Assembly: GCF_002288635.1 (NCBI RefSeq)
Contig: NZ_NRSW01000001.1
Coordinates: 688,712-752,711, forward strand
From: Mucilaginibacter sp. MD40
Lineage (GTDB): Bacteria; Bacteroidota; Bacteroidia; Sphingobacteriales; Sphingobacteriaceae
Direction: 5' to 3'
DNA: 64,000 nucleotides
The notes under the pieces: model-generated
Told to the model about the DNA's origin: nothing
What the model saw: the letters and a program-made list of their open reading frames with translations, nothing else
The model's database searches: none
Part shown: piece after piece, positions 16,108 to 24,586 of the stretch
Numbering within the stretch: the first letter of the stretch is position 1
How the letters are laid out: each line of letters starts with the position of its first letter
Program-made: the position numbers and the translations under genes

Positions 16108-16119
16108 TTCAAGCCTTTT
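16095..16119 (+). terminator. terminator of the trp operon overlapping a promoter
   Basis: A perfect 9-bp stem, AAAAGGCTT with AAGCCTTTT, encloses the trpC stop codon in its loop. The T tract is only four bases. A promoter-like TTG-N20-TATCTTTG (16102-16132) begins inside the hairpin. Confidence 0.6.
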
Positions 16120-16132
16120 ACCCTTATCTTTG
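16102..16132 (+). promoter_or_regulatory. promoter downstream of trpC
   Basis: TTG at 16102-16104, 20 bases, TATCTTTG at 16125-16132, an exact -7 match. It could drive hflX through a leader of about 320 bases, or a separate small RNA. The leader holds a 7-bp hairpin (16171-16177 with 16183-16189), a 15-codon open frame at 16204-16251 and a 6-bp hairpin (16249-16254 with 16262-16267). No known RNA family was recognised in it. Confidence 0.5.
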
Positions 16133-16346
16133 CATTACATTTATACTCCATGTAATACTTCATCATTATTACCTTACACATGGTAAGGTTAGCGTAACAG
16201 TGAATGGGCACTACCCGTGCAATTCTCTCAAAATCAATATTTTCAGACTAACGCATTTTCGGCGTTAATTAATTGTAATAGCTATGTGAACATAACCGCA
16301 AACAGCGAGTTATAATTTAAGGTAGCACTTGCTTACCTTTATGGTT

Positions 16347-16443
16347 GAATTGCAAGCCCTCCTTAATCTCCAAAAAAGGGGAGATTTGAGATAAGCATAA
16401 TTCAAAAGCCCCTCGCCTTATGGAGAGGGGTTGGGGAGAGGCT
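16347..16443. repeat. pair of GGGGAG/CTCC palindromes before hflX
   Basis: Two repeat halves: one with ATCTCC-AAAAAA-GGGGAGAT, the other AGCCCCTCGCC-TTAT-GGAGAGGGGTTGGGGAGAGGCT. They resemble the repeats at 1-72 and 12289-12437. They occupy the last third of the trpC-hflX gap. Confidence 0.6.
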
Positions 16444-16459
16444 ATAATCATTTTACTAA

Positions 16460-17644
16460 ATGAGACAAAAATTTTATGATACTGCTGTGAAGCAGGAAAG
16501 GGCAGTGTTGGTAGGTGTAATTACGCCAAACGAAACAGAAGCCCAAGAAAAAGAATATTTAGAGGAATTAGAGTTCCTGGTGATGACTGCCGGCGGCAAA
16601 ACCGAGAAGGCGTTCACCCAAAAACTGCAGCGGCCTGAGCGTGCAACCTTTGTGGGCACCGGTAAGTTGGAAGAGATAAAAGAATATGTAAAGGCAGAAG
16701 AAATAGACATGGTGGTGTTTGACGACGAACTGTCGCCATCACAACTGCGTAATATCGAGAACGAATTGCAGGTGAAGATACTGGACAGGAGCAATCTTAT
16801 CCTGGATATTTTTGCCGGCAGGGCCCAAACCGCGCAGGCTAAAACCCAGGTGGAGCTGGCCCAACTGCAATACCTGCTGCCCCGCCTTACCCGCCTCTGG
16901 ACGCACTTAGAGCGCCAAAAGGGTGGTATTGGTATGCGCGGCCCGGGCGAGTCGCAGATCGAGACGGACAGGCGTTTGATCCTGAACAAGATCTCGTTAC
17001 TGAAAGAACGGCTGAAACTGATAGACCGGCAGAACGAAACACAGCGCAAAAACCGCCAGCAATTGATACGCGTGGCCCTGGTAGGGTATACCAACGTAGG
17101 TAAATCAACCATCATGAACATGCTGTCGAAGTCTGAAGTGTTCGCGGAGAACAAGTTGTTCGCAACGCTGGATACTACGGTGCGTAAAGTAGTGATAGAG
17201 AATGTGCCCTTCCTGCTGTCAGACACGGTCGGGTTTATCCGTAAGTTACCTCACCATTTGGTGGAGTGCTTTAAATCTACCCTGGATGAGGTGCGCGAAG
17301 CCGATATCCTGATCCACGTGGTCGACGTATCGCACCCGAACTTTGAGGACCAGATACGCACCGTTAATGAGACACTGAAGGACCTGGGCGCTATTGATAA
17401 AACCATGATAACGGTTTTTAACAAGATAGATGCCTTTAAGCCCGAAGACCATAACATCAACACAGAGCAGGAACCCATCACGCTTGATGACTTCCGCCAC
17501 AGCTGGATGGCCAAGAACAATAGCCCCGCCATATTCATCTCTGCCACGCAGAAAGAAAACGTGGAGGAGTTCCGCAACCTGCTGTATGATTATGTAAAAC
17601 AGGTGCATACGGCAAGGTATCCTTATGATAACTTGCTGTATTAA
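16460..17644 (+). CDS. hflX: GTPase HflX
   Basis: A 394-residue ribosome-associated GTPase. The N-terminal HflX domain (about 1-200) includes ERATFVGTGKLEEIKEYV and the GPGESQIETDRR motif, followed by the G domain with G1 GYTNVGKST at about 208, G3 DTVGFIRKLPHHLV and G4 NKID. In E. coli HflX splits stalled ribosomes after heat stress. Length is normal. It ends at a stop immediately followed by a repeat half and a terminator. Confidence 0.95.
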   Translation: MRQKFYDTAVKQERAVLVGVITPNETEAQEKEYLEELEFLVMTAGGKTEKAFTQKLQRPERATFVGTGKLEEIKEYVKAEEIDMVVFDDELSPSQLRNIENELQVKILDRSNLILDIFAGRAQTAQAKTQVELAQLQYLLPRLTRLWTHLERQKGGIGMRGPGESQIETDRRLILNKISLLKERLKLIDRQNETQRKNRQQLIRVALVGYTNVGKSTIMNMLSKSEVFAENKLFATLDTTVRKVVIENVPFLLSDTVGFIRKLPHHLVECFKSTLDEVREADILIHVVDVSHPNFEDQIRTVNETLKDLGAIDKTMITVFNKIDAFKPEDHNINTEQEPITLDDFRHSWMAKNNSPAIFISATQKENVEEFRNLLYDYVKQVHTARYPYDNLLY

Positions 17645-17795
17645 CCCCTTAACCCCTTAAAGGGGGAACAGGAGTTGAAGACGTTACAAGAAAGGCCGGA
17701 TGATTATATATCATTCGGCCTTTTTTTATTATTCATTAAGACAGATTTTTCTCCAGCTCCCCCTTCAGGGGGCTGGGGGGCTTCCCAAACCTCGC
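17644..17795. repeat. CCCCCT/AGGGGG paired palindrome around the hflX terminator
   Basis: The left half, AACCCCTTAAAGGGGGAAC, follows the hflX stop. The right half, AGCTCCCCCTTCAGGGGGCT plus GGGGGG, lies about 110 bases on, inside the 3' end of pepT. The hflX terminator lies between the halves. Confidence 0.65.
17691..17727 (+). terminator. intrinsic terminator of hflX
   Basis: A 14-bp stem, AAAGGCCGGATGAT with ATCATTCGGCCTTT (one G-T pair), followed by seven T. It overlaps the last codons of the oppositely oriented pepT gene. Confidence 0.85.
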
Positions 17796-19023
17796 ATAAA
17801 TGCAAAATGGTATCTACCGCCTTTTGCATATCCTGTACCGATACCCATTCCTGCTTACCATGAAAAGCATGCTCGCCGGCAAAAATATTAGGACTGGGCA
17901 AACCCATGAATGATAACCTGGAGCCATCGGTACCGCCGCGTATGCTGCAGAGCTTAGCTTCTAAACCGGCGCGTCGAATTGCTTCCATACCATATTCTAC
18001 TATCTCCGGGTGTTTTGCCAGCACATGTTTCATGTTGCGGTACTGTTCATGGGTTTCCAGCGTATAGCTGGAATTTGGGAAACGTTTCAGCACTTCATCA
18101 ACTACTTTTCTTATAGTGTCTGCATGCTTAGGCAGGTTCGCGTCTTCGAAATCGCGGATAATAAAATCAATGATCGCCGTTTCTACATGGCCGCTTATAT
18201 CAACGGGATGTACAAAACCCTGCATGCCTTCGGTATGCTCTGGCGACAGATCATCAGGCAAGGCCGCGATGATCTGCCCGGCAATTTTTATAGCGCTTTC
18301 CATTTTACCTTTGGCAAAACCCGGGTGGCTGCTCACCCCGTTAATGGTAAGGCGTGCGCCGTCAGCGCTAAAAGTTTCATTTTCCATATTGCCTGCGCTC
18401 TCGCCATCCATGGTGTAGCAGGCAAACGCGCCTATTTTGGCAATATCGGCCTTATCCACGCCCCTGCCTATCTCCTCGTCAGGCGTAAACAATATTTTTA
18501 TGGTGCCGTGTTTGATCTCCGGGTGGTTCATTAACTGGTAGCACGCATCCATAATCTCGGCTACGCCGGCCTTGTTATCCGCCCCTAAAAGTGTAGTGCC
18601 CGATGCCGTGATAATATCGTTACCTATCTGGTTCTTCAGATCAGGGTGCTCACTCATTTTCAGTACCTGTGTCGTATCATCCGGCAGCGTAATGTCTTTC
18701 CCTTGGTAATTTTTATGGATGATGGGCTTAACACCGGTTCCGCTGCAATCAGGAGCGGTATCCATGTGCGAGCAGAAACAAATCACCGGCACATCGGGCT
18801 TATCCGTATTGGCTGGGATGGTGGCATAAACATAACCATATTCATCAAGGTGCGCGTCGGTTACCCCCATGTCCAACAACTCGCTTACCAATAGCCTGCC
18901 CAGGTCCTTCTGCTTTTCGGTAGACGGGATGGTTGGCGATGCCGGGTCCGACTGCGTATCAATGGTCACATATTTTAAAAATCTATCAGTAACCGTATAA
19001 TTTAGCGGTGTTTTAAAATCCAT
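17704..19023 (-). CDS. pepT: peptidase T (tripeptidase)
   Basis: A 439-residue M20-family zinc aminotripeptidase, cytoplasmic. Metal-binding and catalytic motifs are ICFCSHMDTAPD, LLGADNKAGVAEI, FTPDEEIGRG with the catalytic Glu pair, TMDGES and IRGGTDGSRLSFMGLPSPN, with a final His in GEHAFHGKQEW. The protein is some 30 residues longer than E. coli PepT (408). The extra C-terminal tail, PQPPEGGAGEK then NNKKRPNDI, is encoded by a dispersed palindrome and by the back of the hflX terminator, so it is probably an accidental extension. Confidence 0.93.
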   Translation of the reverse strand: MDFKTPLNYTVTDRFLKYVTIDTQSDPASPTIPSTEKQKDLGRLLVSELLDMGVTDAHLDEYGYVYATIPANTDKPDVPVICFCSHMDTAPDCSGTGVKPIIHKNYQGKDITLPDDTTQVLKMSEHPDLKNQIGNDIITASGTTLLGADNKAGVAEIMDACYQLMNHPEIKHGTIKILFTPDEEIGRGVDKADIAKIGAFACYTMDGESAGNMENETFSADGARLTINGVSSHPGFAKGKMESAIKIAGQIIAALPDDLSPEHTEGMQGFVHPVDISGHVETAIIDFIIRDFEDANLPKHADTIRKVVDEVLKRFPNSSYTLETHEQYRNMKHVLAKHPEIVEYGMEAIRRAGLEAKLCSIRGGTDGSRLSFMGLPSPNIFAGEHAFHGKQEWVSVQDMQKAVDTILHLCEVWEAPQPPEGGAGEKSVLMNNKKRPNDI

Positions 19024-19111
19024 AGAAAACTTATATTAGTAAAAAATTTACCGGTCGCCCTAAGCCGTGTAACGGCCGGTACAAACAGCAATTACCAAAC
19101 ATACAAATTCA

Positions 19112-19831
19112 TTGAAAAAGTATATTTTAATTCTGCTACTGGCCGCCGCGTTTAACCAGGCCAAGGCGCAAAACAGCTTAAATTACGCTTCATTAGGTAT
19201 TGGCGTAAGCGCGAGTTTAAACAAACCAAACGCCGACCTTAAAAATGAGTACCAGAACAAGTCATACGCCCTAACCTTTAATTATTATTATACACCCTAT
19301 GTGCCGATAGGTTTAGAGTTTCAATTCGGTAAATTATCTGGGGGCGGGAATACCGTTGCCGAAGATAAGGACACCCGCCGTTTCAGTAACGACTACAAAG
19401 CGCTCATACTGCATATGGACGCGCAACTGGGCGAATTTGTTGATTATGAGCGAAACGCGTTTTTAAATGTGGTAAAGAATTTTTACGCGGGTATAGGTGT
19501 GGGGGGTATCTACAATAATGTAAACCGCAACGAGTACAGCCTGCTCGACCCTACTTATAAGTTCCCCGGGCAGAATACAAGCATTAACCTGATCGTTCCG
19601 CTGCGGGTAGGCTATGAGTTTAAGTTTTATAACGAATACGGGCAGCCCAACGTAAGGCTGGATATCGGCTACCAGCACAACATCACCTTTGGCGAAGGGC
19701 TGGATGGTTACGCGGATCCGTCAAGCAAGTTCAAGAACAACGCACCCGATCAGTATCGCCAGATCACCGTGGGCCTTAAAGTAAACTTTGGCGGCCAGAG
19801 CACTTACGACAAAGACATAAAGGGATACTGA
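19112..19831 (+). CDS. exported outer-membrane beta-barrel-like protein
   Basis: A 239-residue protein of unknown function. It starts at a TTG codon, which is supported because a signal peptide begins there at once (KKYILILLLAAAFNQAKAQ). The rest alternates short amphipathic strands rich in Tyr, Phe and Asn (FNYYYTPYVPIGLEFQFG, NVRLDIGYQHNITFG) and ends in ITVGLKVNFGG, close to a beta-barrel closing strand but followed by ten more residues. A small outer-membrane beta barrel is the likely class. It is followed two bases later by the YjbR gene. Confidence 0.6.
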   Translation: MKKYILILLLAAAFNQAKAQNSLNYASLGIGVSASLNKPNADLKNEYQNKSYALTFNYYYTPYVPIGLEFQFGKLSGGGNTVAEDKDTRRFSNDYKALILHMDAQLGEFVDYERNAFLNVVKNFYAGIGVGGIYNNVNRNEYSLLDPTYKFPGQNTSINLIVPLRVGYEFKFYNEYGQPNVRLDIGYQHNITFGEGLDGYADPSSKFKNNAPDQYRQITVGLKVNFGGQSTYDKDIKGY

Positions 19832-19832
19832 T

Positions 19833-20183
19833 ATGCATATTGAAGACCTGCGCGACTATTGCCTTGCTAAACCCGGCGTTACTGAAAGCTTCCCCTTTGG
19901 CGAGGATACCCTGGTTTTCAAGGTGGGCGATAAAGTATTTTTGCTAACCGGCCTCAATGATCACAGCTTCAACGTAAAGTGCGACCCCGAAAAGGCCATT
20001 GAGCTACGAGAGCAGTTCAGCGAGGTGATGCACGGCTACCATATGAACAAAAAGCACTGGAACACCGTACGTACAGATGGCTCGCTTACCAATAAACAGC
20101 TCCGCGAAATGATAGACCATTCTTATGAACTGGTATTTGCTTCATTACCAAAAAAATTACGCGAGGAGATATCCAACCTGTAG
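19833..20183 (+). CDS. MmcQ/YjbR family protein
   Basis: A 116-residue cytoplasmic protein with the YjbR fold, which resembles a double-wing DNA-binding domain. Typical segments are KPGVTESFPFGEDTLVFKVGDKVF, FNVKCDPEKAIELRE, GYHMNKKHWNTV and IDHSYELV. Members are widespread, but no molecular function has been firmly shown. It starts 2 bases after the upstream gene and ends 6 bases before the M14 peptidase gene, so the three may share a transcript. Confidence 0.85.
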   Translation: MHIEDLRDYCLAKPGVTESFPFGEDTLVFKVGDKVFLLTGLNDHSFNVKCDPEKAIELREQFSEVMHGYHMNKKHWNTVRTDGSLTNKQLREMIDHSYELVFASLPKKLREEISNL

Positions 20184-20188
20184 CACTG

Positions 20189-21934
20189 ATGAAAAAAGCG
20201 TTCCTGTTTCTCGTTCCGCTCTTATCAGGCCTGTTAGCCCACGCGCAGCTTACCCCCTTTGAGCAAAGTCCCGATAAAAATTATACCGCCACTTATCACC
20301 AGGTAATAGCTTACTACAAAAGCCTCGCGGCTAAGCAGCCGCAAATGCGCCTGTTTAACTATGGCAGTACAGATGCCGGTAAACCGCTAACGCTGATAGT
20401 GCTCTCAAAAGACAAGGTTTTTGACCCGGCGCTCATTAAAAAGCAGGGCAAATGTGTACTGCTGGTAAATAACGGCATACACCCCGGCGAGCCCGAAGGG
20501 ATTGATGCGAGCATGATGCTGGTACGCGACCTGCTGAAAAACAACCAGCTGCCCAACAACGTGGTAGTGTGCTTTGTCGCTTTTTATAATATTGATGGCA
20601 GCCTTAACCGCGGCGTTTCGCGTGTAAACCAGAACGGGCCGCGCGCCTATGGTTTTAGGGGTAATTACCGCAACCTTGACCTTAACCGCGATTTTATCAA
20701 GGCTGATAGCCGTAACGCCCTGGCCTTTGCGCAGATCCTGAACACCTGGCAGCCCGAGGTGCTTTTAGATACCCACACCAGTGATGGCGCCGATTACCAG
20801 TATGTAATGACGCTGATTGAAACGCAGAAAGACAAGCAAAACCCCAGGCTGGCCGCCTACACGGATAAGGTATTAACACCCGACCTGTACAAAGGCATGA
20901 AGAAAAAAGGCTTTGAAATGATCCCTTACGGCGCGGGCGAGCAGGGCCTGCCGGATAGCGGCATTGTGAGCTTTATGGAAACGCCCCGCTTTTCTACCGG
21001 TTATGCGGCGCAGCACAACATCATCAGCTACATGACGGAAACGCATATGCTGAAACCATTTGACAAGCGGGTTTGGGCCACCTATTATTTTATACAACAG
21101 TTGGTAGATATTTGCCGCCGCGATGCCAGCCTGCTGGTCAGCAACAAAAAGCAGGTAGATACTGAGGTGGCACGGCAGCAAACCTTCGCCCTGAATTGGG
21201 CGCTTGACGAAATCCGGGTAGATACCATTACTTTTAAGGGTTATGCCGCCAAATACAAAACCAGCGAGGTGAGCGGCTTAAAACGCCTTTATTACGATCG
21301 CAACGAGCCTTATACAAAAACTATCAAGTTTTATAATACCTACAAGGCCATTGCCAGCGCGACTAAACCTGTAGCCTACATCATACCACAGGCCTGGGGC
21401 AAGGTAATTGAACTGCTGAAACTGAACAAAGTAGCCATGAGCCGCCTGGCGCATGATACTACGCTTACCCCGCAGATGTATTACCTAACTGATTACAAAA
21501 CCGGCAACCGCCCATACGAAGGCCATTACCTGCACAGCAACGCGCAGCTTAACCCGGTTACCATGCCGGTTAAGTTTTACCAGGGCGATTATGTAGTATA
21601 TGTAAACCAGCCCATTAATCGGTACATAGTAGAAACCCTTGAGCCGCAGGGCGTGGATTCTTTCTTCGCCTGGAACTTTTTTGATAGCATACTGGGGCAA
21701 AAGGAATATTTCTCTGATTACGTTTTTGAGGATGTTGCCGCCAAAATGCTTCAAGAAGACCCCGCGCTGAGAAAAAAACTGGATGAAGCCAAAGCCGCAG
21801 ATGCTAAACTGGCAGGCAGCGCGGCAGCGCAGCTGAACTGGGTGTACCGCAATTCGCCCTATTTTGAAAAAACGTACCTGCGTTACCCGGTAGCCAGGCT
21901 ATTAACTAACCCCCAACTTGATCTTGTAAAATGA
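20189..21934 (+). CDS. secreted M14 family zinc carboxypeptidase
   Basis: A 581-residue exported metallopeptidase. The signal peptide is about 20 residues (...LLAHAQ). Zinc ligands of the M14 family are visible as NNGIHPGEPEG (His-x-x-Glu, near residue 100) and the later His in DTHTSDGADYQY near 195, with NLDLNRDF between them. The catalytic Glu is probably in SYMTETHML near 285. The C-terminal 250 residues form an additional domain of unknown fold. It likely degrades peptides or cell-wall fragments in the periplasm. Its stop overlaps the start of the rhomboid gene by 4 bases. Confidence 0.85.
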   Translation: MKKAFLFLVPLLSGLLAHAQLTPFEQSPDKNYTATYHQVIAYYKSLAAKQPQMRLFNYGSTDAGKPLTLIVLSKDKVFDPALIKKQGKCVLLVNNGIHPGEPEGIDASMMLVRDLLKNNQLPNNVVVCFVAFYNIDGSLNRGVSRVNQNGPRAYGFRGNYRNLDLNRDFIKADSRNALAFAQILNTWQPEVLLDTHTSDGADYQYVMTLIETQKDKQNPRLAAYTDKVLTPDLYKGMKKKGFEMIPYGAGEQGLPDSGIVSFMETPRFSTGYAAQHNIISYMTETHMLKPFDKRVWATYYFIQQLVDICRRDASLLVSNKKQVDTEVARQQTFALNWALDEIRVDTITFKGYAAKYKTSEVSGLKRLYYDRNEPYTKTIKFYNTYKAIASATKPVAYIIPQAWGKVIELLKLNKVAMSRLAHDTTLTPQMYYLTDYKTGNRPYEGHYLHSNAQLNPVTMPVKFYQGDYVVYVNQPINRYIVETLEPQGVDSFFAWNFFDSILGQKEYFSDYVFEDVAAKMLQEDPALRKKLDEAKAADAKLAGSAAAQLNWVYRNSPYFEKTYLRYPVARLLTNPQLDLVK

Positions 21935-22542
21935 TTGAATATTTGCAATACGCCCCGGTGGCCTCTATCATATTTGCTATAACACTGGCTACCTCTTTAT
22001 GGGCCTTTTATAACGAGAACCTGTACGGTAACCTTATCCTTAACCCTTACAATGTATCGCGCGGGTATAAGGTTTATACCATTATTACCAGCGGGCTTAT
22101 CCATAAAGACTGGAACCACCTGTTCTTTAACATGTTGTCGTATTATTTTTTCGCCTTTCAGCTTGAGGTGATGCTGGGGCACTGGCAGTTTGGCCTGCTC
22201 TATGTTTTAAGCTTGATATTAAGCGACCTGCCTACCATACAAAAACACAGGAATGACCTCTGGTATAACAGCCTGGGTGCTTCGGGTGCCATTAGCGCGG
22301 TTATCTTTAGCTTTATCCTGTTTGAACCTACGGCGCAAATGGGGCTGCTGTTTTTACCCATTCATATCCCGGCATGGATATTTGGCATCCTGTACCTGGT
22401 ATATTGCCATTATGCCTCTAAGCACGCGCGCGATAACATTAACCACGACGCGCACTTTTTTGGTGCCATAAGCGGCATCATTATCACCTTTGCACTGCAC
22501 CACGAGGTATTGAACGAACTGATCGGAAAATTCAGAGGCTAA
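21931..22542 (+). CDS. rhomboid family intramembrane serine protease
   Basis: A 203-residue polytopic membrane protein with about six hydrophobic segments. The catalytic dyad is visible as Ser in SLGASGAISAV (near residue 117) and His in NHDAHFFGAISG (near 174), and WNHLFFNMLSYYFF matches the conserved His-Asn helix of rhomboids. It would cleave single-pass membrane proteins within the lipid bilayer; the substrate is unknown. It shares a 4-base overlap with the M14 peptidase gene and converges with an unknown gene, overlapping its end by 11 bases. Confidence 0.88.
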   Translation: MIEYLQYAPVASIIFAITLATSLWAFYNENLYGNLILNPYNVSRGYKVYTIITSGLIHKDWNHLFFNMLSYYFFAFQLEVMLGHWQFGLLYVLSLILSDLPTIQKHRNDLWYNSLGASGAISAVIFSFILFEPTAQMGLLFLPIHIPAWIFGILYLVYCHYASKHARDNINHDAHFFGAISGIIITFALHHEVLNELIGKFRG

Positions 22543-23521
22543 GACTGATGCTTTGCGCCGGTATTTTGTTGCCGGCTTCGTCAAACAGAAAACTCATTGG
22601 CCGCTCCGGGTTCTTGATGATCTCCAGCAGCAGAAAACCCCAGTTCTTCCAGAAGTTTTCCAGCACCTGGCCGTAGGTCTTATTCTGCCATTCATCAAAA
22701 AGCGACTTGCTGCTTAGTCCGCGCAGTGGCATTTCCTCAATGTATATCTCGTCGTTAACCGGTAGTATGTTATACTCGGGCAGGCGGTTAAACAGGTAAT
22801 TGGAGTAAAAAACCCGTCCGCTAAATTCTTCAAACTGTATAGGGTGCAGGGTATCGTCCTTTAGCTGGTCGTATATCTTTTTATGATAATAATAGTTGGC
22901 GGCGTTATCCTGCAGGCATATCAGTAAGCCAAAATCATTTACCCGTAAAGCGAGGGTTTGGGTGTTTATCTCATCGCGGTAGCCAAACTCCTCCGGCTTG
23001 TTGTTCACCTTAAACAGAAAAAGGCTGAAAGGCTTAAAATCCTCAAATATCAACGGCAGGTTAATACTTTGCAGCATGAGGTGCAACTGGCTGAATTTTA
23101 AAAGAATAGACTGCGACATGCTGAATTCCTCGCCCTGCGCATGCATCAGCCGGATGCCTGCCTGTATCTCGTTAAAGATAATGCCATACAAAAGCTTACC
23201 CGCCCACTGAAACAACTTTAGCTCATCCAGCTGTTTTATACCTTCATATCCTTTGTTAAAAGCGGCGGCTACTTCCTGCTCCAGCGGTTCCATGAAATCG
23301 TTATTGATACCTGCAGAGCAGGGCAGCTTAAGGTCTTTATAGGTGGCTATGGTTTCATCGAGCAGTTTGAAGGGTTGGTCTTCTAACCCATAACGGCTCA
23401 TAAGCCATTGGGGGAAAACCTGTATTTTTTCTTCATCGCTGCTGAGTGGTTCCCCGCTTAGGAAACAGGTTTTGTTACTGAAGTTAAAACGTTCAAACGG
23501 CGCGTAAATTTTTGGCGGCAT
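22532..23521 (-). CDS. conserved hypothetical protein of unknown function
   Basis: A 329-residue cytoplasmic protein that I do not recognise. It lacks a signal peptide or membrane segment. The start KTCFLSGEPLSSDEEKIQVFPQW, with the Cys in CFLSGE and a following Pro-Gln-Trp, looks like the beginning of an HNH-type or zinc-ribbon module, but no second Cys pair or HH motif is present. The rest is mixed helix and strand with many aromatic residues. A -7 box (TATCTTTG, minus strand, 23527-23534) ends five bases before the ATG, so the mRNA is likely leaderless. Confidence 0.6.
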   Translation of the reverse strand: MPPKIYAPFERFNFSNKTCFLSGEPLSSDEEKIQVFPQWLMSRYGLEDQPFKLLDETIATYKDLKLPCSAGINNDFMEPLEQEVAAAFNKGYEGIKQLDELKLFQWAGKLLYGIIFNEIQAGIRLMHAQGEEFSMSQSILLKFSQLHLMLQSINLPLIFEDFKPFSLFLFKVNNKPEEFGYRDEINTQTLALRVNDFGLLICLQDNAANYYYHKKIYDQLKDDTLHPIQFEEFSGRVFYSNYLFNRLPEYNILPVNDEIYIEEMPLRGLSSKSLFDEWQNKTYGQVLENFWKNWGFLLLEIIKNPERPMSFLFDEAGNKIPAQSISLSL

Positions 23522-23526
23522 AAGCG

Positions 23527-23566
23527 CAAAGATACACAGTAGGATAAAATTAAAGTTTTAGCTTTG
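23527..23566. promoter_or_regulatory. divergent pair of -7 boxes
   Basis: TATCTTTG on the minus strand (23527-23534) serves the unknown gene, and TAGCTTTG on the plus strand (23559-23566) serves the dipeptide epimerase gene. The ATGs lie 5 and 9 bases beyond their boxes, implying very short or no 5' leaders in both directions. Confidence 0.5.
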
Positions 23567-23575
23567 ATATTTGAC

Positions 23576-24586
23576 ATGCAGCTTACTTACCGCCCATACG
23601 AACTTTTACTTAAACACACGTTTACCATAGCGAAATTCTCGCGTAACGCTACCCCGCTCATGCTGGTGCAGCTTACCCACGAGGGCCAAACCGGTTATGG
23701 CGAAGCTTCCATGGTGCCGTATATGGGCGAGAGCGTGGAAACGGCCACAGCTTTCCTGAACCGGGTAGATGTAACACGTTTTACCTATCCGTTTAACTAT
23801 GCGGAGATTATCACTTATCTGGATAGCATAGCGCCGGGTAACCCCGCCGTTAAAGCCGCCATTGATATTGCCCTGCATGACCTGGATGGCAAACTGCAAA
23901 ACAAACCCTGCTGGCAGCTACTGGGCGGTAACCCTGGCCTGATGCCCGTTACCAGCTACACGGTGGGGATTGACACCAAAGAGATCATCATTCAAAAGAT
24001 ACAGGAGGCGCCAGAAGCAAAAGTAATTAAAGTAAAATTGGGCCGCGATAGTGATAAAGAGCTCATACAAACCATCCGCTCAATTACCGATAAGCCGCTG
24101 TATGTAGATGCCAACCAGGGCTGGACAGACCGGCAGCAAAGCCTCGACCTCATTTACTGGCTGCAGGAGCAAGGTGTGCAGCTGATAGAGCAGCCCATGC
24201 TTAAAACCGATATTGATGGTAACGCCTGGCTCACCGCCAACAGCCCCATACCCATCATTGCCGATGAGGCCGTACAGCGCCTTGCCGATGTGGAAAAAGC
24301 TGCCGGTGCCTACCACGGAATTAATATTAAACTCATGAAATCTGCCGGACTGTATGAAGCGAAGCAAATGGTTGATAAAGCCCGTGCACTGGGCTTAAAG
24401 ATACTCATCGGCTGCATGAGCGAAACCAGTTGCGCCACCCTCGCCGCCGCCGCGCTGGCCCCGCAGTGTGACTGGGCCGATCTTGATGGCCCCCTGCTGG
24501 TTTCCAACAACCCCTACCCGGCGCCTGCATTTGAGGATGGCCGCTGGGTGTTGCGCAATGAACCGGGTTTAGGCCTGCGCGCCTGA
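23576..24586 (+). CDS. dipeptide epimerase (L-Ala-D/L-Glu type), enolase superfamily
   Basis: A 336-residue enolase-superfamily enzyme. IKVKLGRD contains the Lys-x-Lys base, and metal ligands are in DANQGW, IEQPM and IADEA, with the second base Lys in INIKLMKSAG. This motif set is characteristic of L-Ala-D/L-Glu epimerases, which recycle murein peptides; some relatives act on other dipeptides. I choose the ATG at 23576 because an upstream in-frame TTG at 23564 lies inside the promoter box. The 3' end overlaps the converging histidine kinase gene by 18 bases. Confidence 0.88.
   Translation: MQLTYRPYELLLKHTFTIAKFSRNATPLMLVQLTHEGQTGYGEASMVPYMGESVETATAFLNRVDVTRFTYPFNYAEIITYLDSIAPGNPAVKAAIDIALHDLDGKLQNKPCWQLLGGNPGLMPVTSYTVGIDTKEIIIQKIQEAPEAKVIKVKLGRDSDKELIQTIRSITDKPLYVDANQGWTDRQQSLDLIYWLQEQGVQLIEQPMLKTDIDGNAWLTANSPIPIIADEAVQRLADVEKAAGAYHGINIKLMKSAGLYEAKQMVDKARALGLKILIGCMSETSCATLAAAALAPQCDWADLDGPLLVSNNPYPAPAFEDGRWVLRNEPGLGLRA

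Noticed and set aside
16204-16251. 15-codon ORF after trpC considered as a leader peptide
   Set aside because: No run of one amino acid is encoded and no terminator with T tract follows, so it is not listed as a gene; it is kept only as part of the hflX leader description.
23564-23578. TTG start for the dipeptide epimerase
   Set aside because: The TTG lies inside the TAGCTTTG promoter box; the ATG at 23576 fits the family N terminus better.
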